45,635 nucleotides of DNA from Phormidium tenue FACHB-1052 (GTDB lineage Bacteria; Cyanobacteriota; Cyanobacteriia; Phormidesmidales; Phormidesmidaceae), in the NCBI RefSeq assembly GCF_014696675.1, contig NZ_JACJQN010000029.1:1-45635 (forward strand), written 5' to 3'. A model generated the notes under the pieces. The model did not search any database. It was given only the letters and a program-made list of their open reading frames with translations, and was not told the DNA's origin. The position numbers and the translations under genes are program-made. Shown in pieces: positions 25,677-33,559 of the stretch (within the stretch, counting starts at the first letter, position 1; every line of letters starts with the position of its first letter).

Positions 25677-25959
25677 CGCTAACCTCCCGTCCCACCTCGC
25701 TGGTGGCGCAGTAGGCCAGCACATAGCCCAGCACCGTGTTCCAAATCGCCAGAGACAGCAGCGCCAGCACCAGCAGCGGCCACTCATGGGGAATGCGCAG
25801 CAGCAGCCCGACCATGATCGCCATTGACCCCAGGGTATCGGCCACCGACAGGCCGTGCAGCTTATACAGCACCGAGCGCTGCCCCAGCAGCGGCCAGGTG
25901 CCCCAGTACCAAAACACCAGGCCAAGAACAATACAGATATAGCTCAGGATATTAATCAC
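25666..25959 (-). CDS. mnhG: Mrp-type Na+/H+ antiporter subunit G
   Basis: A 97-residue protein with three membrane helices. The segment VLYKLHGLSVADTLGSMAI (about 31-49) is the MnhG/PhaG signature. MnhG is a small structural subunit of the Mrp membrane complex. It overlaps the upstream mnhF stop by four bases (ATGA) and its own end overlaps the start of the MbhD-like gene, consistent with a tightly coupled operon. Length fits the family (about 95-120). Confidence 0.88.
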   Translation of the reverse strand: MINILSYICIVLGLVFWYWGTWPLLGQRSVLYKLHGLSVADTLGSMAIMVGLLLRIPHEWPLLVLALLSLAIWNTVLGYVLAYCATSEVGREVSDGQ

Positions 25960-26219
25960 GATCCCTCCGTCGCCTCGCTCAGGCGTTTGATAATGTGGGA
26001 CAGCAGCATCAGCGACGCATTGCCCACGCTGAGAATTAGCACCCCCACCACGCCGATCATCCAGTCATCCTGCAAGACCGCAATCACCAAAATCATCACC
26101 GAGGTTTTGGTCGCAATGCTGGCAAATGCGAGCATGCGCTGCCAGATATCCTCATCGCGCAGCGCCTCAATCATGGGAATCAACAGCGCTCCAATCATTG
26201 CAATCAGCACTAGGGTCAT
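25956..26219 (-). CDS. mnhF: Mrp-type Na+/H+ antiporter subunit F
   Basis: An 87-residue protein with three predicted membrane helices and the MnhF-like arrangement: helix, short charged loop (EALRDEDIWQRM), helix (ASIATKTSVMILVIAVL), helix. Sequence conservation in this subunit is low, so the call rests on size, topology and its exact place between mnhE and mnhG. Four-base overlaps join it to both neighbours. Confidence 0.8.
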   Translation of the reverse strand: MTLVLIAMIGALLIPMIEALRDEDIWQRMLAFASIATKTSVMILVIAVLQDDWMIGVVGVLILSVGNASLMLLSHIIKRLSEATEGS

Positions 26220-26605
26220 GGCAGTGTCCCCCGTTCAATGTGGTGTACCTCATACCAACCCTGATTGTGGTAGCGCTGCACTATCGTTTTAGGCGTAAAG
26301 GCAATCAGGAAAATATCCAAAAAAATCAGGCTAGGGGTGCGCCGAGGCTTCGCGCGCTCCAGGGTGACCCGCTCTCGATGGTGCGGGTAAAGCATGATCT
26401 CAAACGCTTCTCTGTAAGATCGAGGAATTGCCACAACCACCTCCCAAAGGGTGCGTAACCAATCCTTCAGCAGACCAGGATGTTTGCTCTGGTGGGGCAG
26501 CACCAGGGCAATGCTCACCCCAATCAAAATGTTGGCCCAGCTAAGGTCGGCGGTGAGCAAAAACCAAATGGTCAACCGCAAAATTATGTTTAGGTAGCCG
26601 GTCAT
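26216..26605 (-). CDS. mnhE: Mrp-type Na+/H+ antiporter subunit E
   Basis: A 129-residue protein. Two N-terminal hydrophobic helices (WFLLTADLSWANILIGVSIAL) are followed by the hydrophilic domain typical of MnhE. It is somewhat short for the family (often about 150-170), with the shortening at the C terminus. MnhE helps build the membrane complex. The ATG at 26605 overlaps the mnhD stop by four bases and the stop overlaps the mnhF start by four. Confidence 0.85.
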   Translation of the reverse strand: MTGYLNIILRLTIWFLLTADLSWANILIGVSIALVLPHQSKHPGLLKDWLRTLWEVVVAIPRSYREAFEIMLYPHHRERVTLERAKPRRTPSLIFLDIFLIAFTPKTIVQRYHNQGWYEVHHIERGTLP

Positions 26606-28035
26606 GCAAACACCATGCCAAACAACAACACCAGCATCAAACTCATGATTCCGATCAAATGTTCGAACTCTTCTAGCACCTGGGGCAGCTTCACCACCAC
26701 TCGCTGCAAGATCAGCCGGTAGGCCAGCCAGCCCAGCCCAATGGTCGCCAGGGGTTTAACAATATTCGCCAAGGAATAGGCATCGTAGTAGGCCACATTG
26801 GCCACTACCAACCCCGCCAGCAGCAGCACCACCGCTGGCCAAAACCCTCGCTTCACGGTTTGGGTCGGGTCTGGGCCCTGGGGCAAAAAGATAAACTTGG
26901 CAAAGGAAATGGCGGTGCCCAGGGCGGCGATATTCATGGCAATCACCTGCCAGGGCAGCAGGTTTTTCATGGTCAGCACCTTGGCCCCAAAGCCCGAGAG
27001 CAGCGGAAAGCCGGAGATCGAAAAGCTGGCGATCACAAGCGCCACCCAGATCGGGGTGCGAATGGGCTGACTGTGCAGCAGCTTAAAATCGCGGCTTGGC
27101 AAAGCACCGGCAATTAAAAACAGGGCCGCCTTCACCAGGCCGTGGGTCAGGGCGTAGAAGCCTCCTACCTCGGGGGCCGCTAGCACAAAGCCCATCTGCG
27201 ACACGGTGTGAAAGGCCAGCATGCGCTTGGTGTCTTTTTCAAACACGGCGTAGGCGACCCCCAATAGCGCCGTAGCAGCGCCAAAAATCCGCACGATCGG
27301 GTCGAGTTCCTCCAGCATTAAGGCGATGCGCACCAGGGGAAACACCCCCGCCTTGATCACCACCCCCGACATCAGCGCCGAAACCGGCGTCTCTGACTCT
27401 GAGTGGGTCAGGGGCAGCCACAGCCCCGAGACAAAGATGCCCCCCTTGGTCAGCAGGCCCAAGAAAATCAGGGCTAGGGCCTCGGTAGGGGCACCGGCCA
27501 GCGCCGAAAACGCAAAGGATTGATTGGTTTGGTAAACCAGCGCCGCGCCGATGAGATAGAACAGCATGGCGGTATTGCTGACAAACAGGTAGCGCAGGGC
27601 CACCCACAGGCTGCGATCGCTGCGCGGATAGGCAATCAGTAAAAATGTTGCAATGCCAATTACCTCCAGCGCCACGTACATACTGAGCAAATCGGCGCAG
27701 ATAAACGCGGCATTGACGCTGCCGTGAAGGATGATGAGCTGAGTATAAAAAAAGGTGGTTTTGCCGCTGTACCAGCAGTAGAGAATCACCGCCGCCGTCA
27801 CCAGCGCATTGGTGAGGATGAAAAAGGCGCTGAGCTGGTCAGCCATCAGCGTGACGCCAAAGCTGTCGAGCAGTTGCCAATCGAGGGGCGTAGCCAGCCA
27901 AAACAGGGCGATCGCATAGGCCAGCGACACCAGAGCAACCCCCAAAGACAGGATGCGATCGGCCTGGGGCAGCAAATAAATGCTAAAGCCCACAAAAAAC
28001 GGCAGCGCTATCCACAGCATTGTCCAAAGCGTCAT
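26602..28035 (-). CDS. mnhD: Mrp-type Na+/H+ antiporter subunit D (NuoM/N-like)
   Basis: A 477-residue membrane protein of the proton-conducting antiporter-like family shared with complex I subunits NuoL/M/N. About fourteen helices are visible. The conserved Glu in MYVALEVIGIATF (about residue 123) and the Lys in LLTKGGIFVSGLWLP (about 217) are the ion-path residues of the family. A second conserved Lys lies in HGLVKAALFLIAG. It is the only antiporter-like subunit of the operon, whereas typical Mrp complexes have both MrpA and MrpD. Overlaps of four bases link it to mnhC and mnhE. Confidence 0.92.
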   Translation of the reverse strand: MTLWTMLWIALPFFVGFSIYLLPQADRILSLGVALVSLAYAIALFWLATPLDWQLLDSFGVTLMADQLSAFFILTNALVTAAVILYCWYSGKTTFFYTQLIILHGSVNAAFICADLLSMYVALEVIGIATFLLIAYPRSDRSLWVALRYLFVSNTAMLFYLIGAALVYQTNQSFAFSALAGAPTEALALIFLGLLTKGGIFVSGLWLPLTHSESETPVSALMSGVVIKAGVFPLVRIALMLEELDPIVRIFGAATALLGVAYAVFEKDTKRMLAFHTVSQMGFVLAAPEVGGFYALTHGLVKAALFLIAGALPSRDFKLLHSQPIRTPIWVALVIASFSISGFPLLSGFGAKVLTMKNLLPWQVIAMNIAALGTAISFAKFIFLPQGPDPTQTVKRGFWPAVVLLLAGLVVANVAYYDAYSLANIVKPLATIGLGWLAYRLILQRVVVKLPQVLEEFEHLIGIMSLMLVLLFGMVFA

Positions 28036-28367
28036 GGCCGGTACTCCTGCTCGATTGCGCGGGTCTCTAGGGTCGGGTTATCCCGCGCCAGCTTCATCAC
28101 CCCCACCAGCATCAGCGCCTGAATCGAAAAGCCAATCACGATCGCCGTCAAAATCACCGCCTGGGGCACCGGGTCAGCATAGGCCGCCGGCGGCGCACCG
28201 TTGACAATTGGCGTGTAGGTACCATCGTGGGCCGCAACCAGCAAAAATAGGGCAATCACCCCGGTGCTCATCACATCCATCGCGATGATTTTCATAACCA
28301 AATTTTCCTTCAGCAAAATGCCAAAGAAACCGAGAAGAATAGTGGCGTAAACGCAGGCGTAGAGCAT
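28032..28367 (-). CDS. mnhC: Mrp-type Na+/H+ antiporter subunit C (NuoK-like)
   Basis: A 111-residue, three-helix protein of the NuoK/MnhC family and first gene of the Mrp operon. GFFGILLKENLVMKIIAMDVMSTG contains the family's charged residue between helices 1 and 2, and AVILTAIVIGFSIQALML is the NuoK-like third helix. The ATG at 28367 is preceded by a low-complexity G/T-rich stretch that must contain the leader. The stop overlaps the mnhD start by four bases. Confidence 0.9.
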   Translation of the reverse strand: MLYACVYATILLGFFGILLKENLVMKIIAMDVMSTGVIALFLLVAAHDGTYTPIVNGAPPAAYADPVPQAVILTAIVIGFSIQALMLVGVMKLARDNPTLETRAIEQEYRP

Positions 28368-28538
28368 TTTGGGTGGATGAATGGATGGTAGGCGGGTAAG
28401 TGAGTAGATGGGTGGGCGGGTGGATGAGTAGGGGGTGGGAGTAAGGGGATGAGGGGGCGAGGCTGATCGCAGCAGCCAAAAGGCCCATTCGCAAGACAGA
28501 GGTTTAAACCAATGATCAATCAGTCCTTTCCGCGAGGT

Positions 28539-28594
28539 GAAGGACGACGGAACGTCCTTCTCGACGGGGGTCTGGGGCCATTTCGCTGGCCCCA
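28539..28594. repeat. Tandem perfect hairpins
   Basis: GAAGGACG (28539-28546) pairs with CGTCCTTC (28553-28560), and TGGGGCCA (28573-28580) pairs with TGGCCCCA (28587-28594). Both loops are six bases. They lie between the nhaS3-like stop and the mnhC start and may work as terminator or attenuator; no T-run is present. Confidence 0.55.
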
Positions 28595-28659
28595 GTAGTA
28601 GATCTGGCTATTGCCCCCACTGTGCGCCGCTAAACCCACTGCATAATCAACCTAATCGT

Positions 28660-28676
28660 GGTGGGCAGTGCCCACC
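28660..28676. repeat. GGTGGGCA/TGCCCACC palindrome, copy 1
   Basis: An eight-bp stem around one central base, of the type GGTGGGCA-N-TGCCCACC. A related copy lies at 40043-40058, and degenerate partial copies near 42073 and 45450. This looks like a dispersed cyanobacterial palindromic repeat. Confidence 0.55.
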
Positions 28677-28731
28677 CTACAGTGGCGGCAATCGCTAGTT
28701 CAAAGTGAAGGTTTCCTTTCTTAGAAACCCC

Positions 28732-30147
28732 CTAAGAAGCCACATCAGCGGGTTCAGGAATGGCTTCTGCGATCGCAGCCGATTCACTGCCCTTAAACGC
28801 AATTCGCAAAAACGGCGGCGCTAAAAACGTCGTGGCAATCACCATGATGATAATTGCCGCCTCCAAAGGCTTTGTCAGCACCCCACTGGCCGAGCCAATG
28901 CCCGCAAACACCAGCCCCACCTCGCCCCGAGGCACCATACCAATGCCGATCGCCAGACGGTTCAGCGGCTGACCAAACGTTGTCCAGCCCGTCACGACCT
29001 TGCCCACGATCGCCACTGCCAGCAAAAACACCGCAATCACGAGGCCTTCCCGGTTGGCTGCTACCGCCGGGTTCAGCACCCCCAGATCGGCCTTGGCTCC
29101 CACCGTCACAAAGAAGATCGGCACCAAAATGTCGGCAATGGGCATGATCTGGCGATCGAGTTCCTTGCGCTTGTCGGTTTCATCCAGCACCAGACCCGCT
29201 GCAAAGGCCCCAAGAATCGCTTCTAGGTGAATCACATTGGCAAAAAAGGCCATCAAAAACGCAAAGGTAATCGCCGGAATCACCAGGTTGCCACGGGTTT
29301 GCAGCTTGTCTGCGATCGCCACAAACGAGCTATTAAAAAACTTGCCTAAGAAAATCGCCCCTAGCAAAAACCCCGTGGCGCTGATGATCAGATACACCAC
29401 ATTCATCACATCTACTTCGCCGGTCTTGGCCAGGCTAGCCACCACCGCCAGCACAATGATGCCCAGCACATCGTCAATCACCGCCGCCCCGACAATAATC
29501 TGACCCTCTGCCGATTTTAGCTGACCAATTTCCGACAGCACCTTAGAGGTAATGCCAATGCTGGTCGCCGTCAGCGCCGCCCCTGCAAAAATTGCCGGAA
29601 TCGTCGGCACGTGGAACAGCAGCATTAACCCCGCTGTGCCCAGACCAAAGGGAGCCGCCACCCCAACTACAGCCACGATCGCCGCCTGGTAGCCCACCTT
29701 TTGCAGTTCCCGCAGGTCAGACTCGAGACCAATCTCAAACAGCAGAATGATCACCCCCAGCTCGGCCAGCACCGAGACCACCTCGCTCTGGCTGCGAAAC
29801 ACCTCCGCCACCGCTTCGGAGCTGAGCCCGCCCAGCCACTGCAAAATCCCCATGAGCTGAGAATCCGCTGCGATCGCCCCACTTTCTGGAAACACGATCA
29901 GATGCAGGGCCGACACCCCGACTACTACCCCGGCCACCAGTTCTCCCAGCACCGGCGGTAGATCTAACAGCTTAGAAATTTCGCCCCCCACCTTGCTGGC
30001 TACGTAGATGACCACCAGACTGAGCAGCACCCCAGCCAAGACCATCGAGCCAGTATCGGCCTCTGGGGTCGCCGCCAACAGCGGTACCATCCATGGATCT
30101 CCCGACCAGGGCAGCCAGGGCGCAAAAACAGCATGAGACATCAGCAT
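28732..30147 (-). CDS. nhaS3: CPA2-family Na+/H+ antiporter (NhaS3-like)
   Basis: A 471-residue membrane antiporter with about twelve to thirteen helices. The adjacent acidic pair VIDDVLGI (Asp225, Asp226) is the ion-binding site of electrogenic CPA2 members; LLFEIGLESDL and MVPRGEVGLVFA are family marks. Length and sequence resemble Synechocystis NhaS3, a thylakoid-membrane Na+(K+)/H+ antiporter reported to be essential and under circadian control. The N terminus has an extra 30-residue segment before the first helix. The ATG at 30147 has AGAAGG about six bases upstream; an ATG two codons later is possible. It precedes the Mrp operon on the same strand. Confidence 0.85.
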   Translation of the reverse strand: MLMSHAVFAPWLPWSGDPWMVPLLAATPEADTGSMVLAGVLLSLVVIYVASKVGGEISKLLDLPPVLGELVAGVVVGVSALHLIVFPESGAIAADSQLMGILQWLGGLSSEAVAEVFRSQSEVVSVLAELGVIILLFEIGLESDLRELQKVGYQAAIVAVVGVAAPFGLGTAGLMLLFHVPTIPAIFAGAALTATSIGITSKVLSEIGQLKSAEGQIIVGAAVIDDVLGIIVLAVVASLAKTGEVDVMNVVYLIISATGFLLGAIFLGKFFNSSFVAIADKLQTRGNLVIPAITFAFLMAFFANVIHLEAILGAFAAGLVLDETDKRKELDRQIMPIADILVPIFFVTVGAKADLGVLNPAVAANREGLVIAVFLLAVAIVGKVVTGWTTFGQPLNRLAIGIGMVPRGEVGLVFAGIGSASGVLTKPLEAAIIIMVIATTFLAPPFLRIAFKGSESAAIAEAIPEPADVAS

Positions 30148-30588
30148 AGATACCTTCTAAACCTCTCAACACAAACATTTACGACCGATTCAACTGGTGT
30201 GGATAGGCGGCACCCACCAGCCTTAGATCAGAGCCAGTTGACAGGGCATCAGCAACGATCCGAGGCGGCACTAGGCCATCCTGGGCGGCCAGCAGGCACA
30301 GAGAAACCCTCAACGCTTCGGTGGCGGACGTTAATCTGATGTGTGATGCCCATCGCCAGCACTTAATTCTTTCTATTGAGCCGAATAAATGACTACAAAT
30401 TTAGCATCGACAAAACTCTATGGAAAAACTGTAGCATTTCTCCCTCAAAAATCTCACCAGGTGAGCAATTGGTTTTTTCAATAGCACTAGCAGGGTTAGG
30501 TCTTTGTTAGCTAGAGCAAAGCCAGGGAGCGGATGGACAACTCCATCTACGCCCTGGCTCTAGTGTTGGATTGAAAATTTGAGACAGC
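30148..30588. other. Intergenic region between fruA and nhaS3
   Basis: No gene is seen in these 441 bases. The stretch follows the minus-strand fruA stop and holds the nhaS3 promoter. An imperfect long inverted repeat lies at about 30512-30562 (TAGAGC ... GCTCTA, inner GCCAGGG/CCCTGGC and GGATGGA/TCCATC); it could be the end of the fru transcript, although no T-run follows. Confidence 0.45.
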
Positions 30589-32418
30589 CTAGACTACAGC
30601 AGCAACCTTTTTGCGCGGGAAGAAGTGCTTGAGCTGCACAGTCACCAGAGCCGTGACTAAGGTGCCAGCGGCGATCGCCACAATATAGAGCCCGACATGC
30701 TCCACTGCGTTGGGTATCGCCAGCACAAAAATGCCGCCGTGGGGAGCCCGCAGGGTGCAGCCAAAGACCATTGATAGCGCCCCGGTCACCGCCGACCCCG
30801 CAATGCAGGCAGGCAAGATCCGTAGCGGATCGTTGGCCGCAAAGGGAATCGCCCCTTCGGTAATAAAGGAGATGCCCAGCACCGAGGCTACTTTTCCGGC
30901 CTCCTGCTCCGCCTGGTTAAAGTGCTTTTTAGAAACAAAGGTGGCCAGGGCCAAGCCCAGGGGCGGAGTCATTCCAGCCGCCATCACCGCAGCCATCGGC
31001 GCGTAAAGGTTGCTAGCCAGTAGGCCCACCGCAAAGGTGTAAGCGGCTTTGTTGACCGGGCCACCCATATCAACCGCCATCATCGCGCCCAAAATCAGGC
31101 CCAGCAGGAGGGCGTTGGTGCCGGTTAGCCCTTCGAGGTAGGCAGTCATACCCTCCATGATGAACCGCACCGGGCCACCAAAGACATAGACCAGCAGCAG
31201 CCCCACCACCAGGGTCGCCAGCAGCGGTATCACCAGCACCGGCTTGAGCCCCTCAAAATTGGCGGGCAGATTTACCTTGTCGCGCACAAACTTGGCCACA
31301 TAACCGGCCAAGAAGCCAGAGAGAATGCCGCCGAGGAAGCCCATCCCTAGGTTCGCCGCCAGCATGCCGCCGATCAGGCCAGGGGCAATACCGGGGCGAT
31401 CGGCAATGGAAAAGGCAATGAAGCCCGACAGCACCGGCACAATTAGCGCAAAAGCCGCGCCGCCGCCAATCTGCATCAGCGCATCGCCAAAGGTGCCCGC
31501 TTCAGGATTGATGCCAAACACAAAGGACAGGGCGATGGTTAAGCCGCCCGCCACAATCACCGGCAGCATGTAGCTCACCCCGGTCAGCAGGTGCTTGTAG
31601 GGGCCAGATCGGCTTTCGGAGCGATCGGCCTTAGCCCGGTTCACCTCGTCAACGTAGCTGCCCCCGCCTTTGCCACCACCGGCCACGGGCGCATCCATCG
31701 CCGCAGTCACCACATCTGCCCCGTTGTGAATCGCCGCTTTAGTCGAGGTTTCGTATAGACGCTTACCGCCAAATCGCGATAGATCAACGTGGGTGTCGGC
31801 GGCAATAATCACCGCCTCAGCACGGGCGATTTCGTCATCGGTCAGGGCATTCTGCGAACCCACCGAACCCTGGGTTTCGACCTTGATGTCGTGCCCCAGC
31901 TTGAGAGCTCCCTGCTTGAGGGCTTCAGCCGCCATAAAGGTGTGGGCGATACCTGTGGGACAGGAGGTAATGCCTACAAAGAATTTGCTGGCCGGGGCGG
32001 CTATTGGGGTAGCCACAGCTCCCGAATCAACTTCCCTCTCGACAGTGGGCAGTTCCCCTGGCAGCGGGTCGTGGGGATGGGGCGTGGTCTTGATCGCCCC
32101 CAGGCTGGGGACGTGACCCACCAGGGCCACAGCGCTTTGAACCACCATTTCAGTATTGCGAATGGCTTCGCTGGTAGAGACGGCGTAGACGGGTTTGGTG
32201 GAGAAGCGATCGCGCTCCACCGGCCCATCCGCCCCTACAATCACCACATCGGCCTGGCGAATATCGTCATCGCTGAGGGCCGTAACGACAGCGCCCCCCT
32301 GGGCCTCAGTCACAATCTCGTGGCCCATCGCCTGGGCGGTGCGCCTGAGGGCTTCTGCCGCCATCTGGGTATGGGCCTCGCCAGCGGCACTGGCAGTAAC
32401 GGCAACAATTTTGGTCAT
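30589..32418 (-). CDS. fruA: Fructose PTS transporter IIB'BC (FruA)
   Basis: A 609-residue membrane permease that imports fructose and phosphorylates it at C1. Order: IIB' (1-100), linker, IIB (about 146-245) and IIC with about ten helices (about 275-600). The second IIB has the phosphocysteine Cys153 in ITSCPTGIAHTF. In the first the matching position is Ser10 (VTASAAGEAHTQ), so IIB' cannot be phosphorylated there, as in the enterobacterial enzyme, where the degenerate IIB' is structural. IIC motifs include GGPVNKAAY and FITEGAIPFAANDP. The ATG at 32418 starts the family N terminus MTKIVAVTA. It is the last of three fru genes and is separated from fruK by 184 bases containing a repeat element. 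Confidence 0.95.
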   Translation of the reverse strand: MTKIVAVTASAAGEAHTQMAAEALRRTAQAMGHEIVTEAQGGAVVTALSDDDIRQADVVIVGADGPVERDRFSTKPVYAVSTSEAIRNTEMVVQSAVALVGHVPSLGAIKTTPHPHDPLPGELPTVEREVDSGAVATPIAAPASKFFVGITSCPTGIAHTFMAAEALKQGALKLGHDIKVETQGSVGSQNALTDDEIARAEAVIIAADTHVDLSRFGGKRLYETSTKAAIHNGADVVTAAMDAPVAGGGKGGGSYVDEVNRAKADRSESRSGPYKHLLTGVSYMLPVIVAGGLTIALSFVFGINPEAGTFGDALMQIGGGAAFALIVPVLSGFIAFSIADRPGIAPGLIGGMLAANLGMGFLGGILSGFLAGYVAKFVRDKVNLPANFEGLKPVLVIPLLATLVVGLLLVYVFGGPVRFIMEGMTAYLEGLTGTNALLLGLILGAMMAVDMGGPVNKAAYTFAVGLLASNLYAPMAAVMAAGMTPPLGLALATFVSKKHFNQAEQEAGKVASVLGISFITEGAIPFAANDPLRILPACIAGSAVTGALSMVFGCTLRAPHGGIFVLAIPNAVEHVGLYIVAIAAGTLVTALVTVQLKHFFPRKKVAAVV

Positions 32419-32470
32419 GGGCTTGTTTGGGTAGAAGGGTTAAAAGTGGATGGGTAAGGGGTAAGGGGGC

Positions 32471-32597
32471 GTAGGGTGCATTCGCGGCCAGTTACCCCAG
32501 GCGTCCGTCAGGCCAATTTCGAGCTGCAATGCACCAATCAACTGATGGCTTGTGGCATGGTCTACCAACGGTGCATTGCTTCGCGAATGCACCCTAC
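32471..32597. repeat. 127-bp inverted-repeat element inside the fru operon
   Basis: Perfect 16-bp arms (GTAGGGTGCATTCGCG at 32471-32486 and CGCGAATGCACCCTAC at 32582-32597) bound the element. A second, nested pair of ten bases (GCAATGCACC / GGTGCATTGC) lies inside. It fills most of the fruK-fruA gap. The structure is that of a MITE-like or hairpin repeat common in filamentous cyanobacteria; no transposase is encoded. Confidence 0.75.
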
Positions 32598-32602
32598 GGG
32601 AA

Positions 32603-33559
32603 TCACCTCACTTCCTGCACGGTGACTAGGTGCCGCATGGCGTGAATCTGTTCCATGGGCGGCAGTCGCGGGCCGATCTGACCCAGCGCCCCCATGGAAA
32701 AAGCTGTGGCCAGGGTCGCACAGGCCCGCAGCGATTCGCCGCCCAGCAACCCCGCCACCGTGCCCGCCACCATGGCGTCGCCTGCGCCGACGGTGCTTTT
32801 GATCTCAACTGCTGGGGGCTGGGCGTGAAAGGCTTGGGTGCGATCGATAAACAAGGCCCCATCCCCCCCCATCGACACCACCACATAGCGAATGCCCGAG
32901 TCAATTAGCTCGCGGGCGGCGGCAACGATCGCACCATGGCTTTCCAGGCGGGTGTTCAGCACCTCCTCCAGTTCCACCCGGTTAGGCTTGATCAGATCGG
33001 GTTTGGCGGGCAGGCCAAAGCGCAGCGCGTCGCCGCTAGTGTCAAGAATTACGGTTTTGCCCTGGGCCTTGAGGGGGCCGATCAGCTCGTCATAGATGTT
33101 GGTAGACAGCCCCGCTGGCACGCTGCCCGAAAAGACAAACCAGTCGCAGCTCCCGGTCAGGGCATGCACCACATTCCGCAGGCCATCGACATCTAGGTGG
33201 GTGGGCGATTGGCCGGGATAGTTGATGTCGGTGACTTGCCCCTGGGCATCATCCACAATTTTGATGTTGACACGGGTTTCACCGGGCAGATTGACGAAGT
33301 GGTCGTCGATACCCTTTTGCTGAAAGAGCACCTTAAATAAGGCATTGTTTTCTCGCCCTAAAAAGCCCGTGACGCTGACCTTATGACCGGCTTCGGCTAA
33401 GAAAGACGCCACGTTCACGCCCTTGCCGCCCGCGTCGTCCTGCTTCCAAGCGACCCGGTTCACCGCATCGGCCTGAAAATTAGGAATCGAGACGGTCTGG
33501 TCGATCGCAGGATTCAGCGTCACCGTAGCAATCCGTTGCGTTCTGGGTGGGTGGGTCAT
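32603..33559 (-). CDS. fruK: 1-phosphofructokinase
   Basis: A 318-residue PfkB-family kinase that converts fructose-1-phosphate to fructose-1,6-bisphosphate. TVTLNPAIDQTV is the family N terminus, GGKGVNVA the substrate-binding loop, KPNRVELEE lies mid-protein, and STVGAGDAMVAG contains the catalytic base Asp of PfkB signature 2. The ATG at 33559 overlaps the upstream stop by four bases (ATGA), so translation is coupled to the IIA-HPr-EI gene. Longer in-frame extensions upstream run antisense-like through that gene and are rejected. Product feeds directly into glycolysis/the Calvin cycle. Confidence 0.93.
   Translation of the reverse strand: MTHPPRTQRIATVTLNPAIDQTVSIPNFQADAVNRVAWKQDDAGGKGVNVASFLAEAGHKVSVTGFLGRENNALFKVLFQQKGIDDHFVNLPGETRVNIKIVDDAQGQVTDINYPGQSPTHLDVDGLRNVVHALTGSCDWFVFSGSVPAGLSTNIYDELIGPLKAQGKTVILDTSGDALRFGLPAKPDLIKPNRVELEEVLNTRLESHGAIVAAARELIDSGIRYVVVSMGGDGALFIDRTQAFHAQPPAVEIKSTVGAGDAMVAGTVAGLLGGESLRACATLATAFSMGALGQIGPRLPPMEQIHAMRHLVTVQEVR

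Larger units (their letters stand above)
28368..28731. other. Intergenic region before the Mrp operon, with hairpins
   Basis: These 364 bases separate the nhaS3-like gene from mnhC, both on the minus strand. A low-complexity tract at about 28370-28460 contains GGGTGG/GATGG-type repeats. Two perfect eight-bp stems follow at 28539-28560 and 28573-28594, and an eight-bp palindrome at 28660-28676. No gene is seen. The hairpins could end the nhaS3 transcript or modulate the Mrp operon. Confidence 0.5.
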
